The notes under the pieces were generated by a model. That model made no database searches. It was given only the letters and a program-made list of their open reading frames with translations, and was not told the origin of the DNA. The translations under genes were made by a program, and so were the position numbers. 64,000 nt of DNA from Cellulosimicrobium composti (GTDB lineage: Bacteria > Actinomycetota > Actinomycetes > Actinomycetales > Cellulomonadaceae): the NCBI RefSeq assembly GCF_009711085.1, contig NZ_WMKA01000007.1, forward strand, positions 62,001 through 126,000, read 5' to 3'. Shown one piece after another: positions 54,571 through 63,461 of the stretch (its first letter is position 1; each line of letters begins with the position of its first letter).

Positions 54571-55053
54571 GCGTTCACCCTACGTTCGTCGTCGTGCGGC
54601 CGGACATGCGGTCGTCCCCCGCACCGGGCGGGGGTGTCCGACGGCGGTCCGTCGCCCGGTACCGGTCCGTCGCCGCCCTGGGGTCGGGCGACCGACGTCG
54701 GTCGGTCGCCCTGGGAGGTCGGGCGAGGAGGCGCGCCGCGTCTTCCATCCGCCGCTCGTCCCTCGCGGCTCCCGCCAGACCCACCACGACGCGGCGCACC
54801 TCCCCGCCCTCCCGCGGCACGTCACCTCGGGCGGTGGGCGGCTCGTGGCCCGGTCCGGCGGGAGGCCCTGTGCGCGGGAGAGCCCTGGCACCCGTCTGGG
54901 CGCCAGGGCTCTCCGCGGTGGTCGGCGGTCGGATCAGCGGGACCGTCGCAAGCACCTCAGGTCAGCACTCGACCATCCGGGTCGCGCCGCCCTTGCGCTC
55001 CGCTTCGGGCGAGTGCCTCGTTCCTCGGCCCTCACCCTGCACGTCGCTCCAGG
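54571..55053. other. Intergenic region between MFS gene and ino1
   Basis: No gene is seen in these 483 bases. They hold a GGTCGG/CGTCGC-type low-complexity stretch with an 11-bp hairpin (54686-54696 with 54701-54711) and the ino1 terminator. Confidence 0.6.
54877..54914 (-). terminator. Terminator after ino1
   Basis: A 13-bp perfect inverted repeat (54877-54889 with 54902-54914, 12-nt loop) lies about 140 bases after the ino1 stop. Confidence 0.75.
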
Positions 55054-56145
55054 TCAGCACTCGACCTCACCGGCGATGAAGGCCTCGAGCTGGGCGCGGC
55101 CCTTCGTGTCCTCCATCTGGACCGGCGGGGACTTCATGAAGTACGTCGAGGCCGAGAGGATCGGGCCGCCGACGCCGCGGTCCTTCGCGATCTTCGCGGC
55201 ACGGACGGCGTCGATGATGATGCCGGCGGAGTTGGGGGAGTCCCAGACCTCGAGCTTGTACTCCAGGTTCAGCGGGACCTCGCCGAACGCGCGGCCCTCG
55301 AGGCGCACGTACGCCCACTTGCGGTCGTCGAGCCACGCGACGTAGTCCGACGGGCCGATGTGGACGTTGCGGTCCTCCTTCTTGCCGCCGAGCGGGCCCT
55401 CGAGGTTCGAGGTCACGGCCTGCGTCTTGGAGATCTTCTTGGACTCCAGGCGCTCGCGCTCGAGCATGTTCTTGAAGTCCATGTTGCCGCCGACGTTGAG
55501 CTGGTAGGTGCGGTCCAGCACGACGCCGCGGTCCTCGAAGAGCTTGGCGAGCACGCGGTGCGTGATCGTCGCGCCGACCTGCGACTTGATGTCGTCGCCG
55601 ACGATCGGGACGCCGGCCTGCTCGAACTTCGCGGCCCACTCCGGGTCGGACGCGATGAAGACGGGGAGGGCGTTGACGAACGCGACGCCCGCGTCGATCG
55701 CGGCCTGCGCGTAGAACTTCGCGGCCTCCTCGGAGCCCACGGGCAGGTAGCAGACGAGCACGTCGACCTGCGCCTCGCGCAGCGCGGCGACGACGTCGAC
55801 CGGCTCCGCGTCGGACTCCTCGATCGTCTGCGCGTAGTACTTGCCGACGCCGTCGAGGGTCGGGCCGCGCTGGACGGTCACGCCGAGCGGCGGGACGTCC
55901 GCGATCTTGATCGTGTTGTTCTCCGAGGCGTTGATCGCCTCCGAGAGGTCGAAGCCGACCTTCTTCGCGTCGACGTCGAACGCCGCCACGAACTCGAGGC
56001 TCGACACGTGGTAGTCGCCGAACTGCACGTGCATCAGACCCGGCACGGTGCTGCTCGGGTCGGCGTCACGGTAGAAGTGCACGCCCTGGACGAGGGACGA
56101 TGCGCAGTTGCCTACGCCGACGATGGCGACGCGGATGGAGGTCAT
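55054..56145 (-). CDS. ino1: Inositol-3-phosphate synthase
   Basis: A 363-residue NAD-dependent enzyme converting glucose 6-phosphate to inositol 3-phosphate, the first step to phosphatidylinositol, mycothiol and lipoglycans. The NAD motif G-V-G-N-C-A-S-S-L lies at residues 10-18, with [19 protein letters not shown] and [15 protein letters not shown] at 56145 follows AAGGAGCGAGG and overlaps the padR stop as ATGA. Length and motifs match actinobacterial Ino1. Confidence 0.96.
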   Translation of the reverse strand: MTSIRVAIVGVGNCASSLVQGVHFYRDADPSSTVPGLMHVQFGDYHVSSLEFVAAFDVDAKKVGFDLSEAINASENNTIKIADVPPLGVTVQRGPTLDGVGKYYAQTIEESDAEPVDVVAALREAQVDVLVCYLPVGSEEAAKFYAQAAIDAGVAFVNALPVFIASDPEWAAKFEQAGVPIVGDDIKSQVGATITHRVLAKLFEDRGVVLDRTYQLNVGGNMDFKNMLERERLESKKISKTQAVTSNLEGPLGGKKEDRNVHIGPSDYVAWLDDRKWAYVRLEGRAFGEVPLNLEYKLEVWDSPNSAGIIIDAVRAAKIAKDRGVGGPILSASTYFMKSPPVQMEDTKGRAQLEAFIAGEVEC

Positions 56146-56837
56146 CCTCGCTCCTTGGTGTTCGTTGTTCCAGGGTCCTCGGGACGCCTCGCGCCGTCGG
56201 GCTCCTGCTCGGTTGGTTCCGCAGGATGCGGGGTGCTGCTGGTCCGTGCGCGCGTGGTGCCCCGGGAGTGCCCGGAGCTCCGGTCGCGCTCGGTGGTGAT
56301 GAGACCGTCGAGCCAGCGCACCTCGCGCTCGACCTGCTCGAGTCCGTGACGTTGCAGCTCGAGCGTGTACTCGTCGAGCCGCTCGCGGGTGCGAGCCGCG
56401 GACTCCCTGACCGCCTCCAGCCTCTCCGTGAGCCGGGTGCGCCGGCCCTCGAGGATGCGGATGCGGGTCTCGGCGTCCGTCTGCGCGAAGAACGCGAACC
56501 GGACGTCGAAGCTCTCGTCCTCCCACGCGGCCGGCCCGGAGGAGGCCAGCACGCCCTGGAGGTGCTCCTTGCCCTCCGCCGTCAGCTCGTAGACGATGCG
56601 CGCGCGCTTGCCCGAGAGGGCGGGCGCGAGCGTCGACTGCGCGGCCGACTGCTCGGTGCCGGTGATGAGCCCGCGGGCCACCAACGACTTGAGGGCGGGG
56701 TACAGCGAGCCGTAGGAGAGCACGCGGAACGACCCGAGCATGAGGTTGAGCCGCTTGCGCAGCTCGTACCCGTGCAGGGGCGACTCCTTGAGGAGGCCGA
56801 GGATCGCGGTCTCGAGCACGGGCGTCCTGCTGCGCAC
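56142..56837 (-). CDS. PadR family transcriptional regulator
   Basis: A 231-residue protein with the N-terminal PadR winged helix (residues 5-85: [18 protein letters not shown] and [10 protein letters not shown]) and a C-terminal coiled-coil Vir-like domain. It regulates ino1, with which it overlaps by ATGA. GTG at 56837 follows GGGAGGTGGG. A clear operator overlaps its promoter. The last 40 residues are disordered. Confidence 0.92.
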   Translation of the reverse strand: MRSRTPVLETAILGLLKESPLHGYELRKRLNLMLGSFRVLSYGSLYPALKSLVARGLITGTEQSAAQSTLAPALSGKRARIVYELTAEGKEHLQGVLASSGPAAWEDESFDVRFAFFAQTDAETRIRILEGRRTRLTERLEAVRESAARTRERLDEYTLELQRHGLEQVEREVRWLDGLITTERDRSSGHSRGTTRARTSSTPHPAEPTEQEPDGARRPEDPGTTNTKERG

Positions 56838-56900
56838 GATCCCACCTCCCCGACGCTCGTTCGGCGTGCCCCGGCGGGACTCGCTGTGACGTGATGCGAC

Positions 56901-56925
56901 TCGATGTATCGAGTCGATACATCGA
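56901..56925. promoter_or_regulatory. PadR operator upstream of padR-ino1
   Basis: A perfect 25-base palindrome (12-bp arms 56901-56912 and 56914-56925 around 56913) contains ATGTAT and ATACAT half-sites. It lies just downstream of the -10 box and 64 bases upstream of the padR GTG, a position that would block transcription. Confidence 0.85.
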
Positions 56926-56926
56926 C

Positions 56927-56955
56927 AGGTTAGGTCGTGTCGATGCGTCGTGCAA
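56927..56955 (-). promoter_or_regulatory. padR-ino1 promoter
   Basis: On the minus strand TTGCAC (56955-56950) and TAACCT (56932-56927) are 17 bases apart. The operator begins directly after the -10 box. Confidence 0.75.
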
Positions 56956-57251
56956 TCCTGCGGGACGACGGCGCGCCGCGCCACAGATGTGAAGGACCCG
57001 CGGAGGGGGCGGGACGCCGCGGCGAATCAATGGCGCACGATTCGCCGGACGGGGGGCGTGGGCCCTTGTGGGCGCAGGACGACGCCCTATTGTTCAGGGT
57101 GGTCCGGCGTGTGCCGACCCCTGTGCCCGACGGCGGCCCCCGCACCCGAGGCGGGGATCTCGCCGCGGGAGGGCGGTCGCCACGGCGGGCCGCGAGCGGG
57201 CACCGCGACCGCGGCCCTCGCTCTCCGACGCCCCCCAGAGGAAGGTAGACC

Positions 57252-59684
57252 GTGGCGCGATCCACGAGGACGAAGGGACGGACGGCCCCGCGCGGGCGCC
57301 GTCGGTTCTTCGACTACCCGCGCTCGCGCGTCAAGGGCTTCCGCCGCTGGCTGCCGTCGTGGCGCGTCGTCGTCGGGACCATGCTCACCGGCGTGGCGCT
57401 CGTGGCGGGCGTGGCCGTCGCCGCGTGGTTCACGACCGACGTCCCGACGAAGCTCCCGAGCGTCGGCGCGCAGACCTCGACGGTCTACTGGGGCGACGGC
57501 ACGACCGAGATGGGCACGTACGCCGTCGAGAACCGTGAGATCGTCGACTTCGAGACCCTGCCCGACTACGTGGGCAACGCGGTCGTCGCGTCCGAGGACC
57601 GCACGTTCTGGACGAACTCGGGCGTGGACGTCCGCGGCATCGCGCGCGCCTTCTACAACAACATCAAGGGCGGCGGGCGCCAGGGCGCCTCGACGCTGAC
57701 GCAGCAGTACGTCGAGCGGTACTACACGAGCACCGTCACGGACTACGCGGGCAAGGCCCGCGAGGCGATCCTCGCGCTGAAGATCACGCAGCAGCAGGAC
57801 AAGTCCGAGATCCTCGGCAACTACCTCAACACCATCTACTTCGGCCGCGGCGCGTACGGCATCCAGGCGGCCGCGCAGAAGTACTACGGCGTCAACGCCG
57901 CCGACCTCACGGTGTCGCAGGCTGCCATGATCTCGGGCATCATCCCGAGCCCCACGAACTGGGACCCCGCCAACAACCCGGAGCAGGCCGAGCACCGCTG
58001 GAAGCGCTCGCTCGACAACATGCTCGAGGACGGCCACATCGACAAGGCCCAGTACGACGAGGCGATCGCCGGCGGGTTCCCCATGGCGATCGAGTACGTG
58101 AAGTCGGACAAGTACGCCGGCCCGACCGGCTACCTCCTCGCGATGGTCGAGGAGGAGCTCGCGAGCGAGAGCATCGACATCTCCGAGGACGACCTGACGA
58201 GCAAGGGCTACAAGATCACGACGACGATCGACCCGGCGATGCAGAAGGCCGCGGTGGAGACGATCGACACGCTCCCCCAGGAGAGCCGCGGCGACGAGAA
58301 CCCGGTGTCCCCGAACCTGCGCGCCGCGCTCGTGTCGATCGACCCGAACGACGGTTCGATCCGCGCGCTCTACGGTGGCGCGAACTTCCTGGAGAACCAG
58401 TACAACAACGCGACCAGGGGCGCGGCCCAGGGTGGATCGACGTTCAAGCCCTTCACGCTCGTCGCCGCGCTCGAGGACGGGCACACGCTCGACGAGCGCT
58501 TCGACGGGAACTCGCCCAAGACCTTCCCCGGCGCGAACGACGGAGGGGACTGGAAGGTCCGCAACTTCGGAGACGCCGACTGGGGGAACATCGACCTGGT
58601 CAAGGCGACCGCGCAGTCGGTGAACACCGCCTACGCCGAGCTGAACATCGAGGTCGGGCCGGAGAAGACGGCGGACGTCGCGACGCGCCTCGGCATCACC
58701 GACGGCAAGGTCGGCAGCAACGCCGCGAACGTGCTCGGTGACGCGACCGTCACGCCGCTCGAGCTCACGAACGCCTACGCGACCCTCGCGGCGCAGGGGA
58801 TGCGGTCGACACCGCACATCATCGCGAACGTCGTCGACGCCCGTGGCAACCTCGTCTACCAGGCACCGGGCGCGGACAAGCGCACCCCCGTGTTCGACGC
58901 GGACGTGATGGCGGCCACGACGTACGCGCTGTCCCAGGTCGTCGAGGAGGGCTCGGGCAAGCCCGCGCAGGCCATCGGCCGCCCGGCGGCGGGGAAGACC
59001 GGTACGTCGACCGCCAACAAGTCGGCCTGGTTCGCCGGGTTCACCCCGGGCCTCGCGACCGTCGTCGGCCTGTACCAGTCGGGCCCGGAGGGCGAGCAGG
59101 AGGACATCACGCCGTTCGGCAGGTGGGTCGGCGACGAGATCACGGGTGGTTCGTGGCCGGTCGAGGCGTGGACGTCGTACATGCAGACCGCGGCGGCGAA
59201 CCTGCCCGTCGGCGAGTTCCCGACGTACACGCCGCCGAAGCCGCAGCTGCCCGAGGAGACCCCGACGCAGGAGCCGACCGAGGAGCCGACGGAGGAGGAG
59301 ACGCCGGACGAGCCGGAGCAGCCGGAGCAGCCGGAGAACGTCACGGTGCCCGCCGACCTCCAGGGGCGGACCGTCGACGACGCCAAGGCAGCGCTCAGGG
59401 CCCTCGGTCTCAAGTGGGCGGTCACCGAGGAGTTCTCGGAGGAGCCGCGCGGCATCGTCATCAAGGCGGGCTCTGCGGGAGCGGAGGTGCCGCCGGGCTC
59501 GACGATCGCGCTCGTCGTCTCGAAGGGACCGGACCCGGGGCAGCAGCCCGAGGACCCGGACCCGACGGACCCGCCGACGGGCGACCCGACCGATCCCGGT
59601 GACGGGAACGGCGGCCCGGGTGGCGGTGGTCCGGGCGGTGGCGGCGGTCCCGGTGGCGGCGGCGGCCCGGGATCGGGCGGCTGA
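57252..59684 (+). CDS. Class A penicillin-binding protein (bifunctional transglycosylase/transpeptidase) with PASTA domain
   Basis: An 810-residue membrane enzyme. A basic cytoplasmic tail and transmembrane helix at residues 38-60 precede the transglycosylase domain (E-D-R-T-F-W, G-A-S-T-L-T-Q-Q, K-A-R-E-A-I-L-A-L-K-I) and the transpeptidase domain with S-T-F-K (nucleophile Ser), S-V-N and K-T-G-T-S. A PASTA domain (about residues 700-755) and a Gly/Pro-rich tail follow. It polymerises and crosslinks peptidoglycan. The GTG start follows GAGGAAGG. It is the PonA/PBP1 position next to rpsF. Confidence 0.93.
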   Translation: MARSTRTKGRTAPRGRRRFFDYPRSRVKGFRRWLPSWRVVVGTMLTGVALVAGVAVAAWFTTDVPTKLPSVGAQTSTVYWGDGTTEMGTYAVENREIVDFETLPDYVGNAVVASEDRTFWTNSGVDVRGIARAFYNNIKGGGRQGASTLTQQYVERYYTSTVTDYAGKAREAILALKITQQQDKSEILGNYLNTIYFGRGAYGIQAAAQKYYGVNAADLTVSQAAMISGIIPSPTNWDPANNPEQAEHRWKRSLDNMLEDGHIDKAQYDEAIAGGFPMAIEYVKSDKYAGPTGYLLAMVEEELASESIDISEDDLTSKGYKITTTIDPAMQKAAVETIDTLPQESRGDENPVSPNLRAALVSIDPNDGSIRALYGGANFLENQYNNATRGAAQGGSTFKPFTLVAALEDGHTLDERFDGNSPKTFPGANDGGDWKVRNFGDADWGNIDLVKATAQSVNTAYAELNIEVGPEKTADVATRLGITDGKVGSNAANVLGDATVTPLELTNAYATLAAQGMRSTPHIIANVVDARGNLVYQAPGADKRTPVFDADVMAATTYALSQVVEEGSGKPAQAIGRPAAGKTGTSTANKSAWFAGFTPGLATVVGLYQSGPEGEQEDITPFGRWVGDEITGGSWPVEAWTSYMQTAAANLPVGEFPTYTPPKPQLPEETPTQEPTEEPTEEETPDEPEQPEQPENVTVPADLQGRTVDDAKAALRALGLKWAVTEEFSEEPRGIVIKAGSAGAEVPPGSTIALVVSKGPDPGQQPEDPDPTDPPTGDPTDPGDGNGGPGGGGPGGGGGPGGGGGPGSGG

Positions 59685-59738
59685 CCCCGGCAGCGCCGCA
59701 GATTTCCGGGGGCCTGCGCCGAGCGGGTACCCTGGGGA

Positions 59739-59765
59739 GCTGCCGTCCGCGCGTCGGGCGGCAGC
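59739..59765 (+). promoter_or_regulatory. Hairpin at the 5' end of the rpsF leader
   Basis: Arms of 11 bp with one G-U pair (59739-59749 with 59755-59765) have CCG in the stem and lie just after a TACCCT -10-like box (59728-59733). The hairpin may be a leader for S6:S18 autoregulation or a terminator for the PBP gene. Confidence 0.5.
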
Positions 59766-59837
59766 AGCACGAATGCATGAACCCTCCTGTCACGGAGAGA
59801 CCGTGACCGCGAAGACCAGAGGAGGTGGGTTATCCGC

Positions 59838-60128
59838 ATGCGTCAGTACGAACTGATGATCATCCTCGACCCCGAGATCGAGGAGCGCACCGTCGCCCCG
59901 TCGCTCGACAAGTACCTGTCGGTCATCAAGACCGACGGCGGCACCGTCGACAAGGTGGACATCTGGGGTCGTCGCCGCCTGGCGTACGACATCAAGAAGA
60001 AGTCCGAGGGCATCTACGCGGTCGTCGACTTCACGTCGACCTCCGACACCGCCAAGGAGCTCGACCGCCAGCTCGGCCTGAACGAGGCCGTCCTGCGGAC
60101 GAAGATCCTGCGCACGGACGCTCGCTGA
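59838..60128 (+). CDS. rpsF: 30S ribosomal protein S6
   Basis: A 96-residue protein beginning [13 protein letters not shown]6 binds S18 on the small-subunit platform. ATG at 59838 follows GAGGAGG at 59819-59825. It opens the rpsF-ssb-rpsR-rplI operon. The leader hairpin suggests autoregulation. Confidence 0.97.
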   Translation: MRQYELMIILDPEIEERTVAPSLDKYLSVIKTDGGTVDKVDIWGRRRLAYDIKKKSEGIYAVVDFTSTSDTAKELDRQLGLNEAVLRTKILRTDAR

Positions 60129-60274
60129 TCCTCCCGCTTCCCCCGTTCGACCCGTCCTCCACCGGACACCGCACGCCGTAGCGCGTGTGGGCGCCGCGTG
60201 ATGGGATGAGCCGACGCGAGAGGCGTACGAGCACGAACGCGACGACGTAGACGACACACACGAAGGAGCTGGCC

Positions 60275-60820
<546 letters not shown>

Positions 60821-60921
60821 TCGCCCGCCACTCCCAGAACACACACCCGTCCCCGCGGGTGCCGCACCGCCCGACGGTGCGGACCGCACGCGGGGATCGC
60901 ACCTTGTAGAGGAGCAACACC

Positions 60922-61158
60922 ATGGCGAAGCCTGTGGTGCGCAAGCCCAAGAAGAAGTCCAACCCGCTGAAGTCGGCCAAGATCGAGTCGGTCGACTACA
61001 AGGACACCGCGCTGCTGCGCAAGTTCATCTCCGACCGCGGCAAGATCCGCGCGCGTCGCGTGACCGGCGTCTCCGTCCAGGAGCAGCGTCAGATCGCTCG
61101 TGCGGTGAAGAACGCGCGCGAGATGGCGCTGCTGCCGTACACGTCGACGGCACGCTGA
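60922..61158 (+). CDS. rpsR: 30S ribosomal protein S18
   Basis: A 78-residue basic protein with the S18 core [17 protein letters not shown] and R-R-V-T-G. No CXXC zinc motif is present, so this is a zinc-independent form. A zinc-binding paralogue, if any, is not in the window. ATG at 60922 follows AGAGGAG. Confidence 0.97.
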   Translation: MAKPVVRKPKKKSNPLKSAKIESVDYKDTALLRKFISDRGKIRARRVTGVSVQEQRQIARAVKNAREMALLPYTSTAR

Positions 61159-61177
61159 GCGGGGAGGGGAAGAACTC

Positions 61178-61627
61178 ATGGCCAAGCTGATCCTGACCCA
61201 CGAGGTCACCGGTCTCGGTGAGCCCGGCGACGTCGTCGAGGTGAAGGACGGGTACGCCCGTAACTACCTCGTCCCGCGCAAGCTCGCCACGCCGTGGTCC
61301 AAGGGCGCCGAGTCGCAGGTGACTGCGATCCGCAAGGCGCGCAAGGCCCGCGAGATCGCGTCGCTCGACGACGCGAAGGCGATCCGCGACTCGCTGCAGT
61401 CGAAGCCGGTCGTCGTGCCCGCGAAGGCCGGCAACGCCGGTCGTCTCTTCGGCGCCGTGACGACGGCGGACATCGCGTCCGCGGTCGCCGCCGCCGAGGG
61501 CCCGTCGATCGACAAGCGCAAGATCGAGATCGGCCAGCCGATCAAGGCGACGGGGGACTACACGGTCTCCGTCCGCCTCCACCCGGAGGTCTCCGCGACC
61601 CTCGCGGTGAAGGTCGTCGCCGCCTGA
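61178..61627 (+). CDS. rplI: 50S ribosomal protein L9
   Basis: A 149-residue protein with the L9 N-terminal signature [12 protein letters not shown] and [10 protein letters not shown], then a long helix and C-terminal domain. ATG at 61178 follows GGGGAGG. It closes the operon and is followed by a strong hairpin. Confidence 0.97.
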   Translation: MAKLILTHEVTGLGEPGDVVEVKDGYARNYLVPRKLATPWSKGAESQVTAIRKARKAREIASLDDAKAIRDSLQSKPVVVPAKAGNAGRLFGAVTTADIASAVAAAEGPSIDKRKIEIGQPIKATGDYTVSVRLHPEVSATLAVKVVAA

Positions 61628-61645
61628 TCTGCTGCTGAAGCAGTC

Positions 61646-61683
61646 CGAAGGCCCGGTCCCTCCTCGGAGGGGCCGGGCCTTCG
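61646..61683. terminator. Terminator after rplI, shared with the MATE gene
   Basis: An 18-bp inverted repeat with one G-U pair (61646-61663 with 61666-61683) folds into a stem with a small loop between the convergent genes. Confidence 0.9.
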
Positions 61684-61694
61684 TGCGTCCCGGG

Positions 61695-63125
61695 TCACGT
61701 CGTCCCGGTGACCATCCACGCGGTGCCGCGGGCGCGCAGCCCGGTCGTGACGGCGCGCGCCGCCATGAAGACCCCCGCGAAGGCGAGCCACAGCCACGCG
61801 AGGCCCGCCGCGCCGTCGGGCGCCCAGTGCCGCACGGCGAGGGCGGCGGGGGCGTAGACGACGAGCGTGAGCATCCCGGCCCACGCGAGGAACCGCCCGT
61901 CGCCGGCGCCGATGAGGACGCCGTCGAGCACGAACACCCACCCGGCCATCGGCATGAGCACCCCGCACACGGCCATCCCCACGGCGACGGCGGCGCGCAC
62001 GTCCGGGTCGGACGTGAACAGGAGCGCGAACCACCAGCCGCCCGCGGCCATGACGACGCCGATCGCGGCCCCCGCGGCGACGCCCCACTGCAGGGTGCGG
62101 CGCAGGACGGCGCGGACGCGCGGGACGTCGTCGGCCCCCAGGCCGTGGCCGACGAGCGCCTGGGCGGCGATCGCGAGGGCGTCGAGCGCGAACGCGGCCA
62201 GGCCCCAGACGGACGTGACGACCTGGTACCCGGCGAGCGTGACCTCCCCGAGCCCGGTCGCGACGAAGACCGTCAGCAGGATGGCGAGGCGCAGGGACAG
62301 CGTGCGGACGAAGAGCGGAACGCCCGCGCGTGCGTTGGCCCAGATGCCGCCCGCCGCGGGCCGCAGGGACGCACCGTGCCGGCGCGCCCCGCGCACCACC
62401 ACGACGACGAGGACCGCGCCCATCGTGAGCTGCGCGACCGCCGTGCCGATGCCGGACCCGGCGATGCCCAGCCCGGCCCCGTAGACGAGGACGACGTTGA
62501 GGACGGCGTTGAACGAGGCTCCGCCCGCGGCGACCCACAGGGGCGTGCGCGTGTCCTGCATGCCGCGGAGCACGCCCGTGGACGCGAGGACGAGGAGCAT
62601 GCCCGGCAGGCCGAGCGTCGACCAGCGCAGGTAGACCACGGCGTGCTCGGCGACCGCTCCCGCGCCGCCCATCGCGCCGACGGCCCACGGCGCGGTCGTC
62701 CACAGGGCGGCGGCGAGGGCGACGCCCAGCCCGAGGGCGAGCCACAGGCCGTCGATGCCCGACTGCAGGGCCTCGCGCACGTGCCCGGCACCGATGCGGC
62801 GCGCGACGGCGGCCGTGGTCGCGTAGGCGAGGAACACGCACAGGCCGACGAGTGTGACGAGGAGGGTCGAGGCGAGGGAGAGCCCGGCGAGCTGCGCAGT
62901 GCCGAGGTGGCCGACGACGGCGCTGTCGACGAGGACGAAGAGCGGCTCGGCGACGAGCGCGCCGAGCGCGGGGACGGCGAGCGCGAGGATCTCGCGGTCG
63001 AGGCGCGACCGCCCCCGCCGACCTGTGGACGACGACGCGGGGGCGACGACGTCCCCGTGCCGACCCGGGTCGCCGGACGGCTCCCGGCGTGTCGTCGGCG
63101 TGTCGTCGGACTTTCTTTCTTCCAC
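61695..63125 (-). CDS. MATE family multidrug/sodium antiporter (DinF-like)
   Basis: A 476-residue protein with about 12 hydrophobic helices in two similar halves (motif P-L-F-V-L-V-D-S-A-V-V-G-H-L-G-T in the first). It probably exports cations or drugs. GTG at 63125 has no clear ribosome-binding site but follows TACCCT (63138-63133) by about 7 bases, suggesting a leaderless transcript. A longer frame to 63278 would run through the dnaB promoter region and is rejected. Confidence 0.85.
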   Translation of the reverse strand: MEERKSDDTPTTRREPSGDPGRHGDVVAPASSSTGRRGRSRLDREILALAVPALGALVAEPLFVLVDSAVVGHLGTAQLAGLSLASTLLVTLVGLCVFLAYATTAAVARRIGAGHVREALQSGIDGLWLALGLGVALAAALWTTAPWAVGAMGGAGAVAEHAVVYLRWSTLGLPGMLLVLASTGVLRGMQDTRTPLWVAAGGASFNAVLNVVLVYGAGLGIAGSGIGTAVAQLTMGAVLVVVVVRGARRHGASLRPAAGGIWANARAGVPLFVRTLSLRLAILLTVFVATGLGEVTLAGYQVVTSVWGLAAFALDALAIAAQALVGHGLGADDVPRVRAVLRRTLQWGVAAGAAIGVVMAAGGWWFALLFTSDPDVRAAVAVGMAVCGVLMPMAGWVFVLDGVLIGAGDGRFLAWAGMLTLVVYAPAALAVRHWAPDGAAGLAWLWLAFAGVFMAARAVTTGLRARGTAWMVTGTT

Positions 63126-63208
63126 ACCCCTGAGGGTAGTGATGCACCTGGTCAGCGGACGCTCACGGTGATGTACACAGGGAGATCGTGAGTTTGTCCA
63201 CACCGTTT

Positions 63209-63280
63209 TCCACCGGGTGTGCACAGCGTGGAGGACTGTGTCCACAGGATCGGGGGTCCCTGTCCACCGGGCGTGCACAG
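63209..63280 (+). repeat. Imperfect 18-bp direct repeat upstream of dnaB
   Basis: TCCACCGGGTGTGCACAG at 63209-63226 and TCCACCGGGCGTGCACAG at 63263-63280 differ at one base and start 54 bases apart. The second ends 6 bases before the -35 box. Confidence 0.8.
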
Positions 63281-63286
63281 GGTCGT

Positions 63287-63315
63287 TTGCAGGGTGTCCG
63301 AGCGCGATCTAGTGT
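63287..63315 (+). promoter_or_regulatory. Probable dnaB promoter
   Basis: TTGCAG (63287-63292) and TAGTGT (63310-63315) are separated by 17 bases, about 147 bases before the ATG. Confidence 0.65.
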
Positions 63316-63461
63316 CGCGGGGTCGTGCCTGTCGGAGGCGGGAGGTGCGGCCACCGGGACAGTCGTGTGGGTGGCCCGCTGTAGAACACGTGTACGACGA
63401 AGGGTGGTCCCGACCGCGCGGCCCACGAGGGTCGTCGCGGACTCGGGGGAGCGAGGGGCGC

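Larger units (their letters stand above)
63126..63461. promoter_or_regulatory. Divergent MATE / dnaB regulatory region
   Basis: These 336 bases hold no gene. They contain a DnaA box TTGTCCACA (63194-63202), a related GTGTCCACA (63238-63246), an 18-bp direct repeat and the dnaB promoter, each listed separately where relevant. Confidence 0.75.

Noticed and set aside
52909..56349. Long plus-strand open frame over MFS and ino1
   Set aside because: Antisense to ino1 and an MFS gene that have strong family motifs.
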